From Pusillimonas sp. DMV24BSW_D (GTDB taxonomy: Bacteria > Pseudomonadota > Gammaproteobacteria > Burkholderiales > Burkholderiaceae_B): a DNA stretch of 64,000 nucleotides. Below are positions 52,906-62,514 of the stretch, piece after piece. Position 1 is the first letter of the stretch. Every line of letters starts with the position of its first letter. The stretch lies in assembly GCF_011388195.1 (NCBI RefSeq), contig NZ_CP049990.1, positions 1,984,001 through 2,048,000 of the forward strand, in the 5' to 3' direction. The notes beneath the pieces are model-generated. The model was given only the letters and a program-made list of their open reading frames with translations. It was not told the origin of the DNA and ran no database searches. Made by a program: the position numbers and the translations under genes.

Positions 52906-53721
52906 ATGATGATGACCCCTGTTTTACTGACTGATGTTGCGGATGGTGTGCTAACCATTACGTTAAACCGACCTGACGCGCATAATGCGCTTAGTCCTGA
53001 GTTATTGTGTCGTCTGGTTGACACGCTCGACGCGTTCGAAGCAAACGCTGATTTGCAGGTTGCGATCTTAACCGGGGTCGGAACACAGGCGTTCTGCTCT
53101 GGGGGAGACCTGGGCAAGACACTGCCGCTGTTCAGCGGCGCGCGGTTGCCGGCCGATAGTTGGGACCAGCGTTTGCTCGACGATCCCCGGGTGCGATCCG
53201 TTGCGCCGCTGCGCAACGAGCCGCTTAGTAAACCGGTCATTGCCGCAGTCAATGGTGTTTGTGTGGCCGCCGGGGCTGAGATCTTGCTGGGAACCGATAT
53301 TAGAATTGCAACGCCCCAGGCGATGTTCGGATGGCCCGAGGTCAAGCATGGGTTGATTCCTTTTGCAGGGACACTGGCTCGCTTGCCGCGCCAGGTTTCC
53401 TGGTGTCAGGCAATGCACATGCTCCTTACCGGTGAAATGATTAATGCCGAAACAGCTTTACAGCTGGGGCTGATTAACGAAGTGGTTGAGCCGGAACAAT
53501 TATTAGAACGCGCTGGAAAAGTTGCGGCCCGTATCGCCGCCAATGGTCCATTGGCGGTTAAGGAAATTAAGCGGGTTGCGCGTTCTGCAATGGATGAGCC
53601 GTTGTCTGTCGGTTATGCCTTGGAAGATGACAGCTATAAAACGATAATGGCCAGCGCGGATGCCCAGGAGGGGCCACGTGCATTTATGGAAAAGCGCAAA
53701 CCGGTTTTCCGCGGCCGATAA
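52906..53721 (+). CDS. Enoyl-CoA hydratase/isomerase family protein
   Basis: A 271-residue crotonase-fold protein. The oxyanion and first glutamate region reads NGVCVAAGAEILLGTDIRIA and the second FGWPEVKHGLIPFAGTLARLPR; both catalytic-type glutamates are present, but the usual GGG(C/A)E and AGGTQRL stretches are altered, which hints at a specialised hydratase or isomerase. Three consecutive ATG codons begin it (52906, 52909, 52912). It follows the CoA ligase by 17 bases. Confidence 0.85.
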   Translation: MMMTPVLLTDVADGVLTITLNRPDAHNALSPELLCRLVDTLDAFEANADLQVAILTGVGTQAFCSGGDLGKTLPLFSGARLPADSWDQRLLDDPRVRSVAPLRNEPLSKPVIAAVNGVCVAAGAEILLGTDIRIATPQAMFGWPEVKHGLIPFAGTLARLPRQVSWCQAMHMLLTGEMINAETALQLGLINEVVEPEQLLERAGKVAARIAANGPLAVKEIKRVARSAMDEPLSVGYALEDDSYKTIMASADAQEGPRAFMEKRKPVFRGR

Positions 53722-53736
53722 TTTCTCGGGAAAAAA

Positions 53737-54606
53737 ATGATTGATTTGCAAGGAAAAGTGGCCGTCGTGACGGGAAGCGGCCAAGGCTTGGGCTTGTCGG
53801 CCGCTCAGGGGTTGGCAAAGGCGGGCGCGGCGGTGGTCGTGAACGATATCGACGCCGATCGTGCCCAGGCAGCGGTAGATTCGATAGTGGCTGCGGGGGG
53901 GCGGGCAACTGCGCAAGTGGCCGCTATTGGCAGTAGCGAGGCGGCCGATCAGTGTGTTGAGCGTGCTGTTTCAGCTTTTGGGCGTTTGGATATCATGGTG
54001 ACCAATGCCGGCATATTGCGCGACAAGGTCTTATGGAATATGAGTGACGATGATTTTGATCAGGTCATCGAGACGCACTTGCGCGGGACGTTTACCTGCG
54101 CTCGCGCAGCGGTACGTCATTTTCGTAGCCAAAATGACGGCGGCCGGTTGATTCTGGTTTCGTCTTTGGCGGGCCAAAAAGGTAATTTTGGCCAGGGCAA
54201 TTATTCGGCTGCCAAAGCAGGCATCGTAGGGTTCACACGCACATGGGCCATGGAGTGTGCACGTATGAACGTAACGGTGAATGCCGTGTTGCCGATGGCG
54301 TTAACTCAAATGGTGGCCTCCATACCAGGAATGGAAGCGCATGTGGCCGCCGCCCAGCGCGGTGAATCTTTACCGCCCGAGGTTCGTATGGGCATGGGTA
54401 TGGGGTTGCCGCAAGAGGTGGCCCCTTTGTTTGTGTTTCTGGCGTCAGCGCAGGCGCAGCACATAACCGGCCAGTGCATTGGCCTGGGGGGCGACAAACT
54501 GGCATTGTGGTCGCGCCCTGAGGAAGTCAAGGTGGCTTATCAACAGGGCGGGTGGCAGGCCGACGATATTGCTGAGGTGTGGGGCAGCGTGTTTGGCGCG
54601 TCTTAG
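53737..54606 (+). CDS. SDR family dehydrogenase (3-hydroxyacyl-CoA type likely)
   Basis: A 289-residue short-chain dehydrogenase with the cofactor motif TGSGQGLGLSAA near residue 12, NDIDAD at the second strand, VTNAGIL, catalytic serine in SSLAGQKGNF and YSAAKAG. It probably oxidises a 3-hydroxyacyl-CoA made by the preceding crotonase. The ATG follows GGGAAAAAA. It ends the ligase-crotonase-SDR cluster before tig. The substrate is unknown. Confidence 0.83.
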   Translation: MIDLQGKVAVVTGSGQGLGLSAAQGLAKAGAAVVVNDIDADRAQAAVDSIVAAGGRATAQVAAIGSSEAADQCVERAVSAFGRLDIMVTNAGILRDKVLWNMSDDDFDQVIETHLRGTFTCARAAVRHFRSQNDGGRLILVSSLAGQKGNFGQGNYSAAKAGIVGFTRTWAMECARMNVTVNAVLPMALTQMVASIPGMEAHVAAAQRGESLPPEVRMGMGMGLPQEVAPLFVFLASAQAQHITGQCIGLGGDKLALWSRPEEVKVAYQQGGWQADDIAEVWGSVFGAS

Positions 54607-54711
54607 ACGCAAATAAGCACTCGCCTGTAACGTCGTAAACTTTCCGGTAAAATGGTCTGTTCCATTTGATTATTTGTCTTTCAATTTTTAAATCTTTTAT
54701 ATAGGTTCCTA

Positions 54712-56022
54712 ATGCAGCCCGTGGTTGAAAATCTCTCAGGCCTTGAGCGTCGTGTTGATGTGGTCGTTTCGGTGGCAGATATCGAAAAAGAAGTCCAATC
54801 GCAGCTCAAGCGCGTTGCACGTACCGCCAAAATTCAAGGCTTTCGCCCAGGCAAAGCGCCGCTGTCCATCATTGAACGTAACCATGGACCCGGCATTCGC
54901 TACGACGTTATCAACACTGAAGTGGGTAAAGCGTTCGAGAAGGTCATTGAAGAGGCTAACCTGCGTATTGCCGGCACACCGAACCTGGAACCCAAAACAG
55001 AGGGCGTAGAAGAGGGCACCATGGCTTTCTCCGCCACGTTCGAGGTTTATCCGGAAATTACCGTTCCCGATCTTGCCGCGTTGAAGGTGACACGCTCGGA
55101 ATCGGAAGTCGGTGAAACCGAAATGAATCGTACACTTGATATCCTGCGTAAGCAGCGTGCGAACTACGAAGCGCGTGACGGTCGTGAAGCACAAGACGAC
55201 GATCGCGTAACGCTCGATTTCGTCGGCACAATCGATGGCGAGCCCTTTGAGGGCGGGTCGGCTGAAAAGTTTCCTTTTGTATTGGGCCAGGGCCGCATGT
55301 TGCCCGAGTTCGAAACGGCCGTGCGCGGCCTGAAAGCCGGTGACACCAACACCTTCCCGCTGACCTTTCCTGAAGATTACCAAGGCAAGGAAGTGGCAGG
55401 TAAAACGGCAGAATTCAAAATCACCATTACGGAAGTGGCCGAACCTATTTTGCCGGAAGTCGATGCCGAGTTTGCAAAGCAATTGGGTCAGCCCGATGGC
55501 GACGTCGACAAGCTCATGACCGATATCCGCTCCAACATCGAGCGTGAAGTGAAGGCGCGTGCGCGTTCCCGCACGAAAGCCAGCGTGTTTGACTCCCTGC
55601 TTGAAGCCGGTCAATTCGACGTGCCCAAAGCGCTTGTCGATAGCGACGCCGAAAACCGGGTTGCCGCCGCTCGCGAAGACTTGAAACAGCGTGGTGTACC
55701 TAACGCCGAATCCATTCCAATTCCCAAAGAGGCATTCGCGGCAGAGTCCGAGCGTCGTGTACGCCTTGGTTTGTTGGTTTCGAAATTGGTTGAAACGGCC
55801 GAGTTGCAGGCTAAACCTGAACAGGTTCGCGCCCGCATTGAAGAAATGGCCCAGAATTACGAGCAGCCTGCTCAGGTTGTAACCTACTATTTGTCAGATC
55901 GTCAGCGTCGTGCTGAAATCGAGGCGGTGGTACTGGAAGACAACGTGGTTGACCACGTTTTGTCCAAGGCTCAGGTTACCGACGAAAAAGTGGATTTTGA
56001 CGAATTAATGGGGACTGCATAA
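54712..56022 (+). CDS. tig: Trigger factor
   Basis: The trigger factor is the ribosome-bound chaperone and prolyl isomerase for nascent chains. The 436-residue protein has the ribosome-binding signature QGFRPGKAP near residue 42, the FKBP-type isomerase domain (about 155-240: RVTLDFVGTIDGEPFEGGSAE) and the helical C-terminal domain. The ATG at 54712 is followed by typical sequence (VVENLSGLERRVDVVV). It is directly followed by clpP. Confidence 0.97.
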   Translation: MQPVVENLSGLERRVDVVVSVADIEKEVQSQLKRVARTAKIQGFRPGKAPLSIIERNHGPGIRYDVINTEVGKAFEKVIEEANLRIAGTPNLEPKTEGVEEGTMAFSATFEVYPEITVPDLAALKVTRSESEVGETEMNRTLDILRKQRANYEARDGREAQDDDRVTLDFVGTIDGEPFEGGSAEKFPFVLGQGRMLPEFETAVRGLKAGDTNTFPLTFPEDYQGKEVAGKTAEFKITITEVAEPILPEVDAEFAKQLGQPDGDVDKLMTDIRSNIEREVKARARSRTKASVFDSLLEAGQFDVPKALVDSDAENRVAAAREDLKQRGVPNAESIPIPKEAFAAESERRVRLGLLVSKLVETAELQAKPEQVRARIEEMAQNYEQPAQVVTYYLSDRQRRAEIEAVVLEDNVVDHVLSKAQVTDEKVDFDELMGTA

Positions 56023-56676
56023 ATGCAGCGATTTACGGATTTCTATGCCGCCATGCATGGCGACAACTCAGTTACGCCCACTGGTCTAGGCTATGTCCCG
56101 ATTGTGGTTGAACAATCGGGCCGTGGCGAGCGGTCTTACGATATTTACTCTCGCTTGCTACGCGAGCGCGTAATTTTCTTCGTTGGCCCGGTTAACGACC
56201 AGTCGGCCAACCTGGTTGTGGCGCAACTGCTGTTTCTTGAGTCCGAAAACCCAGGCAAGGATATTTCCTTGTACATTAATTCGCCCGGTGGCTCGGTATA
56301 TGCGGGCATGGCCATTTACGATACGATGCAGTTCGTCAAACCTGATGTATCCACGTTATGCACGGGTTTGGCTGCGAGCATGGGTGCGTTTTTGTTGGCT
56401 GCCGGCGCCAAGGGCAAGCGTTATGCGCTGCCTAATTCGCGAATCATGATTCATCAGCCATCAGGTGGGGCGCAGGGTCAGGCATCCGACATTCAAATTC
56501 AAGCCAAGGAAATTCTTAGCTTGCGTGAGCGTCTGAACAATATTTTGGCGGAAAATACGGGTCAACCTGTTGAGCGTATCGCCCAGGATACTGAGCGAGA
56601 CAACTTTATGTCGGCAGAAGACGCAGCGTCTTACGGCCTAATCGATAAGGTTCTGGTTTCCCGTACCGACGAATAA
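56023..56676 (+). CDS. clpP: ATP-dependent Clp protease proteolytic subunit
   Basis: ClpP is the serine protease barrel used by ClpX and ClpA. The 217-residue protein has the nucleophile in [12 protein letters not shown] (near residue 121), the histidine in MIHQPSGGA (near 146) and the aspartate in DTERDNFMS (near 195). The N-terminus is longer than in E. coli and is probably processed. The ATG follows the tig stop with no gap. Confidence 0.97.
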   Translation: MQRFTDFYAAMHGDNSVTPTGLGYVPIVVEQSGRGERSYDIYSRLLRERVIFFVGPVNDQSANLVVAQLLFLESENPGKDISLYINSPGGSVYAGMAIYDTMQFVKPDVSTLCTGLAASMGAFLLAAGAKGKRYALPNSRIMIHQPSGGAQGQASDIQIQAKEILSLRERLNNILAENTGQPVERIAQDTERDNFMSAEDAASYGLIDKVLVSRTDE

Positions 56677-56777
56677 ACGTCAACATCTGGTGGTACCATA
56701 GGTATTACCACAAACTCAAAGCTGCCCGGGTTCTTATTTGGCCGGTGCAGCTGCAACGGATAGGTCAAAGAGTTTTT

Positions 56778-58091
56778 ATGGCAGAAAAAAAAGGATCCGC
56801 CGACGAGAAAGTGTTGCATTGCTCGTTTTGCAACAAAAGCCAGCATGAGGTTCGAAAGCTTATTGCGGGTCCGTCGGTGTTCATTTGCGATGAGTGTATT
56901 GACCTGTGCACCGATATCATTCGCGAGGAAACCCGGGAAGCTGCGCGCAACGCAGTGCGTAATGAGTTGCCGACGCCACAGGAAATCAAAGCGTTTCTCG
57001 ATGGCTACGTCATTGGTCAGGAAATGCCCAAGCGAAGCCTGGCGGTTGCGGTTTACAACCATTACAAGCGGATCCGTTACGGTGAGGTCAAAGGCGACGA
57101 TGTTGAGCTCACTAAAAGTAATATTTTACTGATCGGGCCTACGGGTTCGGGTAAAACGCTGCTGGCACAAACGCTGGCCCGCATGCTCGATGTGCCCTTT
57201 GTCATGGCTGATGCCACAACGCTAACCGAAGCTGGTTATGTGGGTGAAGACGTCGAAAACATCATTCAAAAGTTGCTTCAAAACTGCAACTACGATGTCG
57301 ACAAGGCTCAGCGCGCCATTATCTACATCGATGAAATCGACAAGATCTCGCGCAAGTCCGACAATCCCTCCATTACTCGTGACGTGTCTGGGGAAGGGGT
57401 GCAGCAGGCACTGCTGAAACTCATTGAAGGTACTGTGGCTTCCGTGCCGCCGCAAGGTGGGCGCAAGCATCCGAATCAAGATTTCGTACAGGTTGACACC
57501 ACCAATATCTTGTTCATTGTGGGTGGCGCCTTCGACGGCCTTGAAAAAGTTATTCGCGACCGCACCGAAAAATCCGGTATTGGTTTTTCTGCTTCCGTAC
57601 GTGCCAAATCGGAACGTGGAGTAGGTGAACTCTTTGCCGAAGTTGAACCGGAAGATTTGGTTAAGTTTGGACTTATTCCTGAGCTGGTTGGGCGTTTGCC
57701 CGTTGTGGCAACGTTGGAAGAGCTTGAGGAGGGCACTCTGGTCCGTATTCTTACCGAGCCGCGCAACTCTATTATCAAGCAGTTCCAGAAATTGTTTGAA
57801 ATGGAAGATGTCGAGCTTGAGGTGCGGCCTGAAGCACTTCAAGCCATCGCACTGCGGGCTCTCAAGCGGCGTACCGGCGCGCGGGGCTTGCGCTCCATTG
57901 TTGAGCAGGCTCTGCTGGGCACCATGTATGAACTCCCCTCGCAAAAAAATGTCAAAAGAGTCATACTCGACGAAAATGCGGTTGTGGGTGGCGGTGCGCC
58001 CTTGCTGATTTACGCTGAAGAGGAAGCTGAACAAACCTCCTCCAAAGACAAGAAGTCTGATTCGCCGAAACTGAAGAATGCGGCAGCTTAG
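56778..58091 (+). CDS. clpX: ATP-dependent Clp protease ATP-binding subunit ClpX
   Basis: ClpX unfolds tagged proteins for ClpP. The 437-residue protein starts with a zinc-binding domain (CSFCNK and CDECIDLC), then an AAA+ module with Walker A GPTGSGKT near residue 123, IDEIDKI, and the pore and IGF loops (KSGIGFSA near 267). ATG 56778 is followed by AAAAAAAA, an A8 run. It lies 101 bases after clpP. Confidence 0.97.
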   Translation: MAEKKGSADEKVLHCSFCNKSQHEVRKLIAGPSVFICDECIDLCTDIIREETREAARNAVRNELPTPQEIKAFLDGYVIGQEMPKRSLAVAVYNHYKRIRYGEVKGDDVELTKSNILLIGPTGSGKTLLAQTLARMLDVPFVMADATTLTEAGYVGEDVENIIQKLLQNCNYDVDKAQRAIIYIDEIDKISRKSDNPSITRDVSGEGVQQALLKLIEGTVASVPPQGGRKHPNQDFVQVDTTNILFIVGGAFDGLEKVIRDRTEKSGIGFSASVRAKSERGVGELFAEVEPEDLVKFGLIPELVGRLPVVATLEELEEGTLVRILTEPRNSIIKQFQKLFEMEDVELEVRPEALQAIALRALKRRTGARGLRSIVEQALLGTMYELPSQKNVKRVILDENAVVGGGAPLLIYAEEEAEQTSSKDKKSDSPKLKNAAA

Positions 58092-58094
58092 GGT

Positions 58095-58123
58095 CTTGAA
58101 ATATCGGCGTTAGTCACCACTTA
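58095..58123 (+). promoter_or_regulatory. Candidate heat-shock (sigma-32) promoter of lon
   Basis: CTTGAAA (58095-58101) is separated by 13 bases from CACCACTTA (58115-58123), close to the sigma-32 consensus CTTGAAA and CCCCATNT. It lies just behind the clpX stop and about 80 bases before the lon start, where heat-shock control of lon is expected from E. coli. Confidence 0.55.
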
Positions 58124-58142
58124 CAACGTATGTGCAGTACTT

Positions 58143-58175
58143 ACAAAAGGGAGGCGCTGGCTTCCCTTTTGTTTC
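58143..58175 (+). terminator. Hairpin between clpX and lon
   Basis: ACAAAAGGGA (58143-58152) pairs with TCCCTTTTGT (58163-58172), leaving a ten-base apical part, then TTC. It may be a terminator of clpX, but it lies downstream of the candidate lon promoter, so it could instead be a leader structure of the lon mRNA. Confidence 0.5.
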
Positions 58176-58202
58176 TGAAGCTGTTTTATTAAGGAAATGA
58201 CT

Positions 58203-60686
58203 ATGTCTGCGAGCCAGATTCTCTCCTCAGAACCCATGGATCTCCCATTGTTGCCTTTGCGCGATGTGGTGGTGTTTCCGCACATGGTGATTCCTTTGTT
58301 TGTCGGTCGTCCTCGCTCAATCAAAGCGCTGGAAATGGCGATGGAAGCCGGCAACAACATTATGCTGGTTGCGCAAAAATCCGCCGGCAAGGATGACCCC
58401 ACACCTGAAGACTTGCATCAAATTGGTTGTGTTGCCAGTATTTTGCAAATGCTGAAACTGCCCGATGGCACCGTAAAAGTGCTGGTCGAGGGTTTGCAGC
58501 GTGCCAAAGTTAATTCAGTTACCGACGCAGAAACACATTTCAATTCGAATGTCCAGGTATTGCCGGCTGACGAGGGCCAGGCGGCTGAAGCGGAAGCGCT
58601 TCGCCGTGCGGTCGTTGCTCAGTTCGAGCAGTACGTTAAATTAAACAAGAAAATCCCTCAGGAAATTCTGACTTCTTTAAGCGGTATCGATGAAGCAGGC
58701 CGCTTGGCCGACACGGTTGCTGCGCATTTGCCGCTCAAGTTGGAGCAAAAACAGCAGATGCTCGAGGTGGTCAATACTACTGAGCGCCTGGAAAACCTGT
58801 TGTCACAGCTGGAGTCGGAAATTGATATTCTCCAGGTCGAAAAGCGCATTCGCGGCCGGGTGAAGAAGCAAATGGAAAAAAGCCAGCGCGACTATTATCT
58901 GAACGAGCAGGTTAAAGCGATTCAGAAAGAGCTCGGCGAAGGCGAGGATGGAGCCGATCTTGAAGAGCTTGAGAAGAAAATTCAAGCCGCACAGCTTCCG
59001 AAAGAAGCACTCAAGAAGGCTGAGTCTGAACTGAAAAAGCTTAAGCTCATGTCGCCTATGTCGGCTGAGGCGACCGTTGTGCGCAACTACATCGATACAC
59101 TTATTGGTTTGCCCTGGCGCAAAAAAAGTCGAATCAACAACTCTATTACCAATGCGGAAAGCGTGCTTGATGCCGACCATTACGGCCTTGAAAAAGTGAA
59201 GGAACGTATTGTTGAGTATCTTGCCGTTCAGCAACGGGTAGATAAACTGAAAGCGCCTATTTTGTGTTTGGTCGGCCCTCCGGGCGTGGGTAAAACCTCT
59301 TTGGGTCAGTCCATTGCGCGTGCAACCAACCGCAAGTTTGTGCGCATGGCGTTGGGTGGCGTACGCGACGAGGCTGAAATTCGTGGGCACCGTCGTACCT
59401 ATATTGGTTCAATGCCCGGCAAGATTCTGCAGAACATGTCCAAGGTTGCGGTGCGTAACCCCTTGTTTCTGCTTGATGAGATCGACAAAATGGGCGCTGA
59501 TTTTCGCGGCGATCCATCGTCGGCGCTGCTTGAGGTCTTGGATCCGGAGCAGAACCATACATTCCAGGATCACTATATCGAAGTCGACTTCGACTTGTCC
59601 GATGTGATGTTCGTGGCTACGAGCAATACGCTGAATATTCCACCTGCGCTGCTTGATCGCATGGAAGTGATCCGGTTGTCGGGTTATACGGAAGACGAAA
59701 AAGTACACATTGCTTTCGACCACTTGTTACCCAAGCTCATGAAGAACAACGGCGTGCGTGAAGGGGAAATGGAAGTACAGGAATCTGCTGTGCGCGACAT
59801 TGTTCGCTATTACACGCGCGAAGCGGGTGTTCGTGCGCTTGAGCGCGAAATCAGCAAGTTGTGTCGCAAGGTTGTGAAGCAAATGCTGGAAAAGTATCCT
59901 GAACTCACCAAATCGCGTCGCAAGTCTCAATCCCAGCAGGGCGATACGTCCATTGAGAAAGTTGTCATCACGTCGGAGAATTTAAACGACTTCCTGGGCG
60001 TTCGTCGTTTCAATTTCGGCATGGCCGAAAAAGAGAACAAGGTTGGCCAGGTCACCGGTTTGGCCTGGACGGAAGTGGGCGGCGATCTGCTGACTATCGA
60101 AGTGGCGGATATGCCGGGCAAAGGCAATGTCATTCGTACCGGCTCGTTGGGCGACGTTATGAAAGAGTCTGTTGAAACCGCACGCACTGTTGTTCGGGCA
60201 AGGGCTCAGAAATGGGGTATTTTGTCGTCGGTTTTTGAAAAGCGCGATATTCATATCCACTTTCCCGAGGGTGCAACACCCAAAGACGGCCCATCGGCGG
60301 GTATCGCGGTTACAACAGCGATGGTTTCGGCCCTTACCGGCATTCCTGTTCGGTCCGACGTCGCCATGACCGGTGAAATTACTTTGCGTGGCGAAGTATT
60401 GCCCATTGGCGGTCTGAAAGAGAAACTTTTGGCAGCACACCGGGGCGGCATCAAAACGGTTTTGATTCCCGAGGAAAACGTGAAGGATTTGCAGGATATT
60501 CCTGACAACGTTAAAAACCAGTTAGAGATTGTGCCGGTTCGCTGGATTGACCGTGTGCTTGAAGTTGCGTTGCAAGACATGCCACAAGCTTTGTCTGACG
60601 AAGAAGTGGCACGCCTTACGGCTGAGTCGATCGCCAATTCAAAGACGTCCGGTGAGTCCGGTACCGATAACGTGATCAAGCACTAA
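58203..60686 (+). CDS. lon: ATP-dependent protease Lon
   Basis: Lon degrades misfolded and regulatory proteins. The 827-residue protein has the N-terminal substrate domain (residues 1-200), Walker [12 protein letters not shown] near residue 360 and Walker [10 protein letters not shown], and the protease domain with serine in KDGPSAGIA near residue 702 and lysine in [17 protein letters not shown] 58203 is seven bases after AAGGA; an ATG at 58197 is too close to it. Confidence 0.97.
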   Translation: MSASQILSSEPMDLPLLPLRDVVVFPHMVIPLFVGRPRSIKALEMAMEAGNNIMLVAQKSAGKDDPTPEDLHQIGCVASILQMLKLPDGTVKVLVEGLQRAKVNSVTDAETHFNSNVQVLPADEGQAAEAEALRRAVVAQFEQYVKLNKKIPQEILTSLSGIDEAGRLADTVAAHLPLKLEQKQQMLEVVNTTERLENLLSQLESEIDILQVEKRIRGRVKKQMEKSQRDYYLNEQVKAIQKELGEGEDGADLEELEKKIQAAQLPKEALKKAESELKKLKLMSPMSAEATVVRNYIDTLIGLPWRKKSRINNSITNAESVLDADHYGLEKVKERIVEYLAVQQRVDKLKAPILCLVGPPGVGKTSLGQSIARATNRKFVRMALGGVRDEAEIRGHRRTYIGSMPGKILQNMSKVAVRNPLFLLDEIDKMGADFRGDPSSALLEVLDPEQNHTFQDHYIEVDFDLSDVMFVATSNTLNIPPALLDRMEVIRLSGYTEDEKVHIAFDHLLPKLMKNNGVREGEMEVQESAVRDIVRYYTREAGVRALEREISKLCRKVVKQMLEKYPELTKSRRKSQSQQGDTSIEKVVITSENLNDFLGVRRFNFGMAEKENKVGQVTGLAWTEVGGDLLTIEVADMPGKGNVIRTGSLGDVMKESVETARTVVRARAQKWGILSSVFEKRDIHIHFPEGATPKDGPSAGIAVTTAMVSALTGIPVRSDVAMTGEITLRGEVLPIGGLKEKLLAAHRGGIKTVLIPEENVKDLQDIPDNVKNQLEIVPVRWIDRVLEVALQDMPQALSDEEVARLTAESIANSKTSGESGTDNVIKH

Positions 60687-60957
60687 TTCCATGAACTATT
60701 AGCAGTACCAGTAAACTTAGGAACTTTGCCGTATGAAAATTGCCCCGTTTTGAAAAGCGGGGCAATTTTTTTTGGCGGTCGTACTTGGTGTTTCGAAATC
60801 GAATTTGATGCGTTTGTTTTGGTATCCCACATCACTTTTCCGCTAAGCGAAAATACGAATTGTAATTTTGGCTTGCGGATTGAAGGTATTTGAGACATTC
60901 TGATTATTAAAATTAAAAATTATTAAGCTGCATTTTGCGCGCGTCTAGGAGACAACG
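60687..60957. other. 271-bp gap between lon and dctP
   Basis: It holds the lon terminator (60736-60773) and an AT-rich stretch with the 8-mer ATTATTAA twice (60903-60910 and 60919-60926), 16 bases apart, near the dctP start. GGAG lies a few bases before the dctP ATG. No gene is seen. Confidence 0.6.
60736..60773 (+). terminator. Strong terminator of lon
   Basis: A perfect 12-bp stem (60736-60747 with 60758-60769) encloses a ten-base loop, and its T-run extends through 60773. Confidence 0.92.
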
Positions 60958-61974
60958 ATGTTGAAAACACTGGTATCTGGTTTATTCGTTGGCGTTTTGG
61001 CTTTTTCTGGCATTGCTCATGCCAAAGAAGTACATGAATTGCGCTTGGCGCATTATTTGCCGCCAATGCATAATATGGCGGCCAAAATCTTGCCTGAGTG
61101 GGCCGAGCGTATCGAAAAAGCTTCCGATGGCCGGCTCAAAATCACAATTTATCCTGCCGGGCAGTTGTTGGCCGTGAACGAGATTTTCGACGGCGTTCGC
61201 GGTGGTGTTGCCGATATCGGCTGGAGTATGCCGGGAGCGACGCCAGGACGTTTTCCCGCCATGTCTATCATGGAACTTCCTTTCATTTTCAAACGCGCTG
61301 AGAACGCCTCTCAGGTTGTCATGGAAGCCTTCGAAAAGGGCTATATGGACAAAGAATTTGAAGGTGTGAAAGTGTTGTATTTGCATACCCATCATGCCGG
61401 TATCGTGAATACCAAAGATGAAGTTCGGGACCTTGAAGGCTTGAAGGGGAAGCGAATTCGTTTTCCTTCACCCCCTGTGCGTTCACTGTTATCGTCACTT
61501 GGGGCCGATCCAGTAGGTGTACCGGCCCCCCAGGCTTATGAAAGCCTGGAACGTGGGGTGCTCGACGGCGTGGCATTCCCATACGACGCCATGAAAGGGT
61601 TGCGCTTGGGCGAATTGGTTAGTTACCACATCGATTTTCCGATGTATGTGCTTACGTTTTATCTGATCATGAACGAGGCCAAGTACAACAGCCTCCCGCA
61701 AGACCTTCAGATGGTTATCGACGATAACTCCGGTATGAAAGAAGCTATTGCCGTTGGCCGCGCATGGGATGCCTCAGAGGACGAAGGGCGTGCTTACGTT
61801 AAAGAACGCGGGAATGTTTTCATCACCCTCACCCCCGAACAACAGAAACTGTGGCGTGAACGGGCTGTACCCGTCATCGATGCCGGTATTCAGGAAGCCG
61901 ATAAAGCGGGCTTACCGGGTAAGGAAATTTACGATATGGCGGTTCGTCGCGCAGCTGAGTTGCAAAAGCAATAG
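60958..61974 (+). CDS. dctP: TRAP transporter substrate-binding protein DctP
   Basis: A 338-residue periplasmic DctP-type binding protein of a tripartite ATP-independent transporter. The signal peptide (about 1-22, FSGIAHA) precedes LRLAHYLPPMHNMAAKILPEWAERI. The conserved carboxylate-binding arginine is in GKRIRFPSPPVRSLLS (near residue 165), and GVPAPQAYESLERGVLDGV follows. It probably binds an organic acid; the exact ligand is unknown. A GGAG stands just before the ATG. Confidence 0.88.
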   Translation: MLKTLVSGLFVGVLAFSGIAHAKEVHELRLAHYLPPMHNMAAKILPEWAERIEKASDGRLKITIYPAGQLLAVNEIFDGVRGGVADIGWSMPGATPGRFPAMSIMELPFIFKRAENASQVVMEAFEKGYMDKEFEGVKVLYLHTHHAGIVNTKDEVRDLEGLKGKRIRFPSPPVRSLLSSLGADPVGVPAPQAYESLERGVLDGVAFPYDAMKGLRLGELVSYHIDFPMYVLTFYLIMNEAKYNSLPQDLQMVIDDNSGMKEAIAVGRAWDASEDEGRAYVKERGNVFITLTPEQQKLWRERAVPVIDAGIQEADKAGLPGKEIYDMAVRRAAELQKQ

Positions 61975-61977
61975 TTT

Positions 61978-62514
61978 ATGGCGTTGAACGCAGCAGAACG
62001 TGTGTATGACGCGGTCGGCGCAATCGCTCGTTGGTTGTGTCTATTGGCCGGTGTCGTTCTTCTGGTGGTCATGGGTTTCGCTACTTGTTTCGATGTGATC
62101 GGGCGTAACTTCGGTATGGGTATTCCTGGCATCTGGGAAGCGGTAACCCTTGCGATGCGCTGGATGATTGGCTTGGCGCTACCCTTTGCTTTCTGGCAGG
62201 GTAGCCATATCACTGTTGAGCTTTTTACCGATGCGTTACCGGCCCGGTTGAAACAGTTCGTTATCGTTGCCAGCGCGTTTGTGACGCTGACTGTTGTTGC
62301 GTTATTGGCCTGGCAGATCACGATTCGCATGTTAAACGTGCGTGGGTATGGAGGGGTAACGTCTGATCTCGGCTTGCCCACCTACTTTGATTGGATTCCG
62401 CTCGCAGTGGGGCCTTTGTTGTCAGTGCCTGTTTTGCTTTGTCTTTTTTGGCGGGAGCTGGTTCGTTTGTTCTATCAAGGCCGGCGCGTAAGTGCCAATG
62501 GAAGCCCGTCATGA
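61978..62514 (+). CDS. dctQ: TRAP transporter small permease DctQ
   Basis: A 178-residue small TRAP permease with four membrane helices (about residues 20-40, 60-80, 95-115, 135-155) and the family-like RWMIGLALPFAFWQGSHI. It follows dctP by three bases and overlaps dctM by four (ATGA). Confidence 0.86.
   Translation: MALNAAERVYDAVGAIARWLCLLAGVVLLVVMGFATCFDVIGRNFGMGIPGIWEAVTLAMRWMIGLALPFAFWQGSHITVELFTDALPARLKQFVIVASAFVTLTVVALLAWQITIRMLNVRGYGGVTSDLGLPTYFDWIPLAVGPLLSVPVLLCLFWRELVRLFYQGRRVSANGSPS

Noticed and set aside
54674-54702. Promoter TTGTCT-17-TTATAT before tig
   Set aside because: It would start the transcript a few bases before the ATG, leaving no room for a ribosome site.
54736-55614. 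Long reverse-strand open frame opposite tig
   Set aside because: It is the antisense of the conserved trigger factor reading frame, without a ribosome site or motif.
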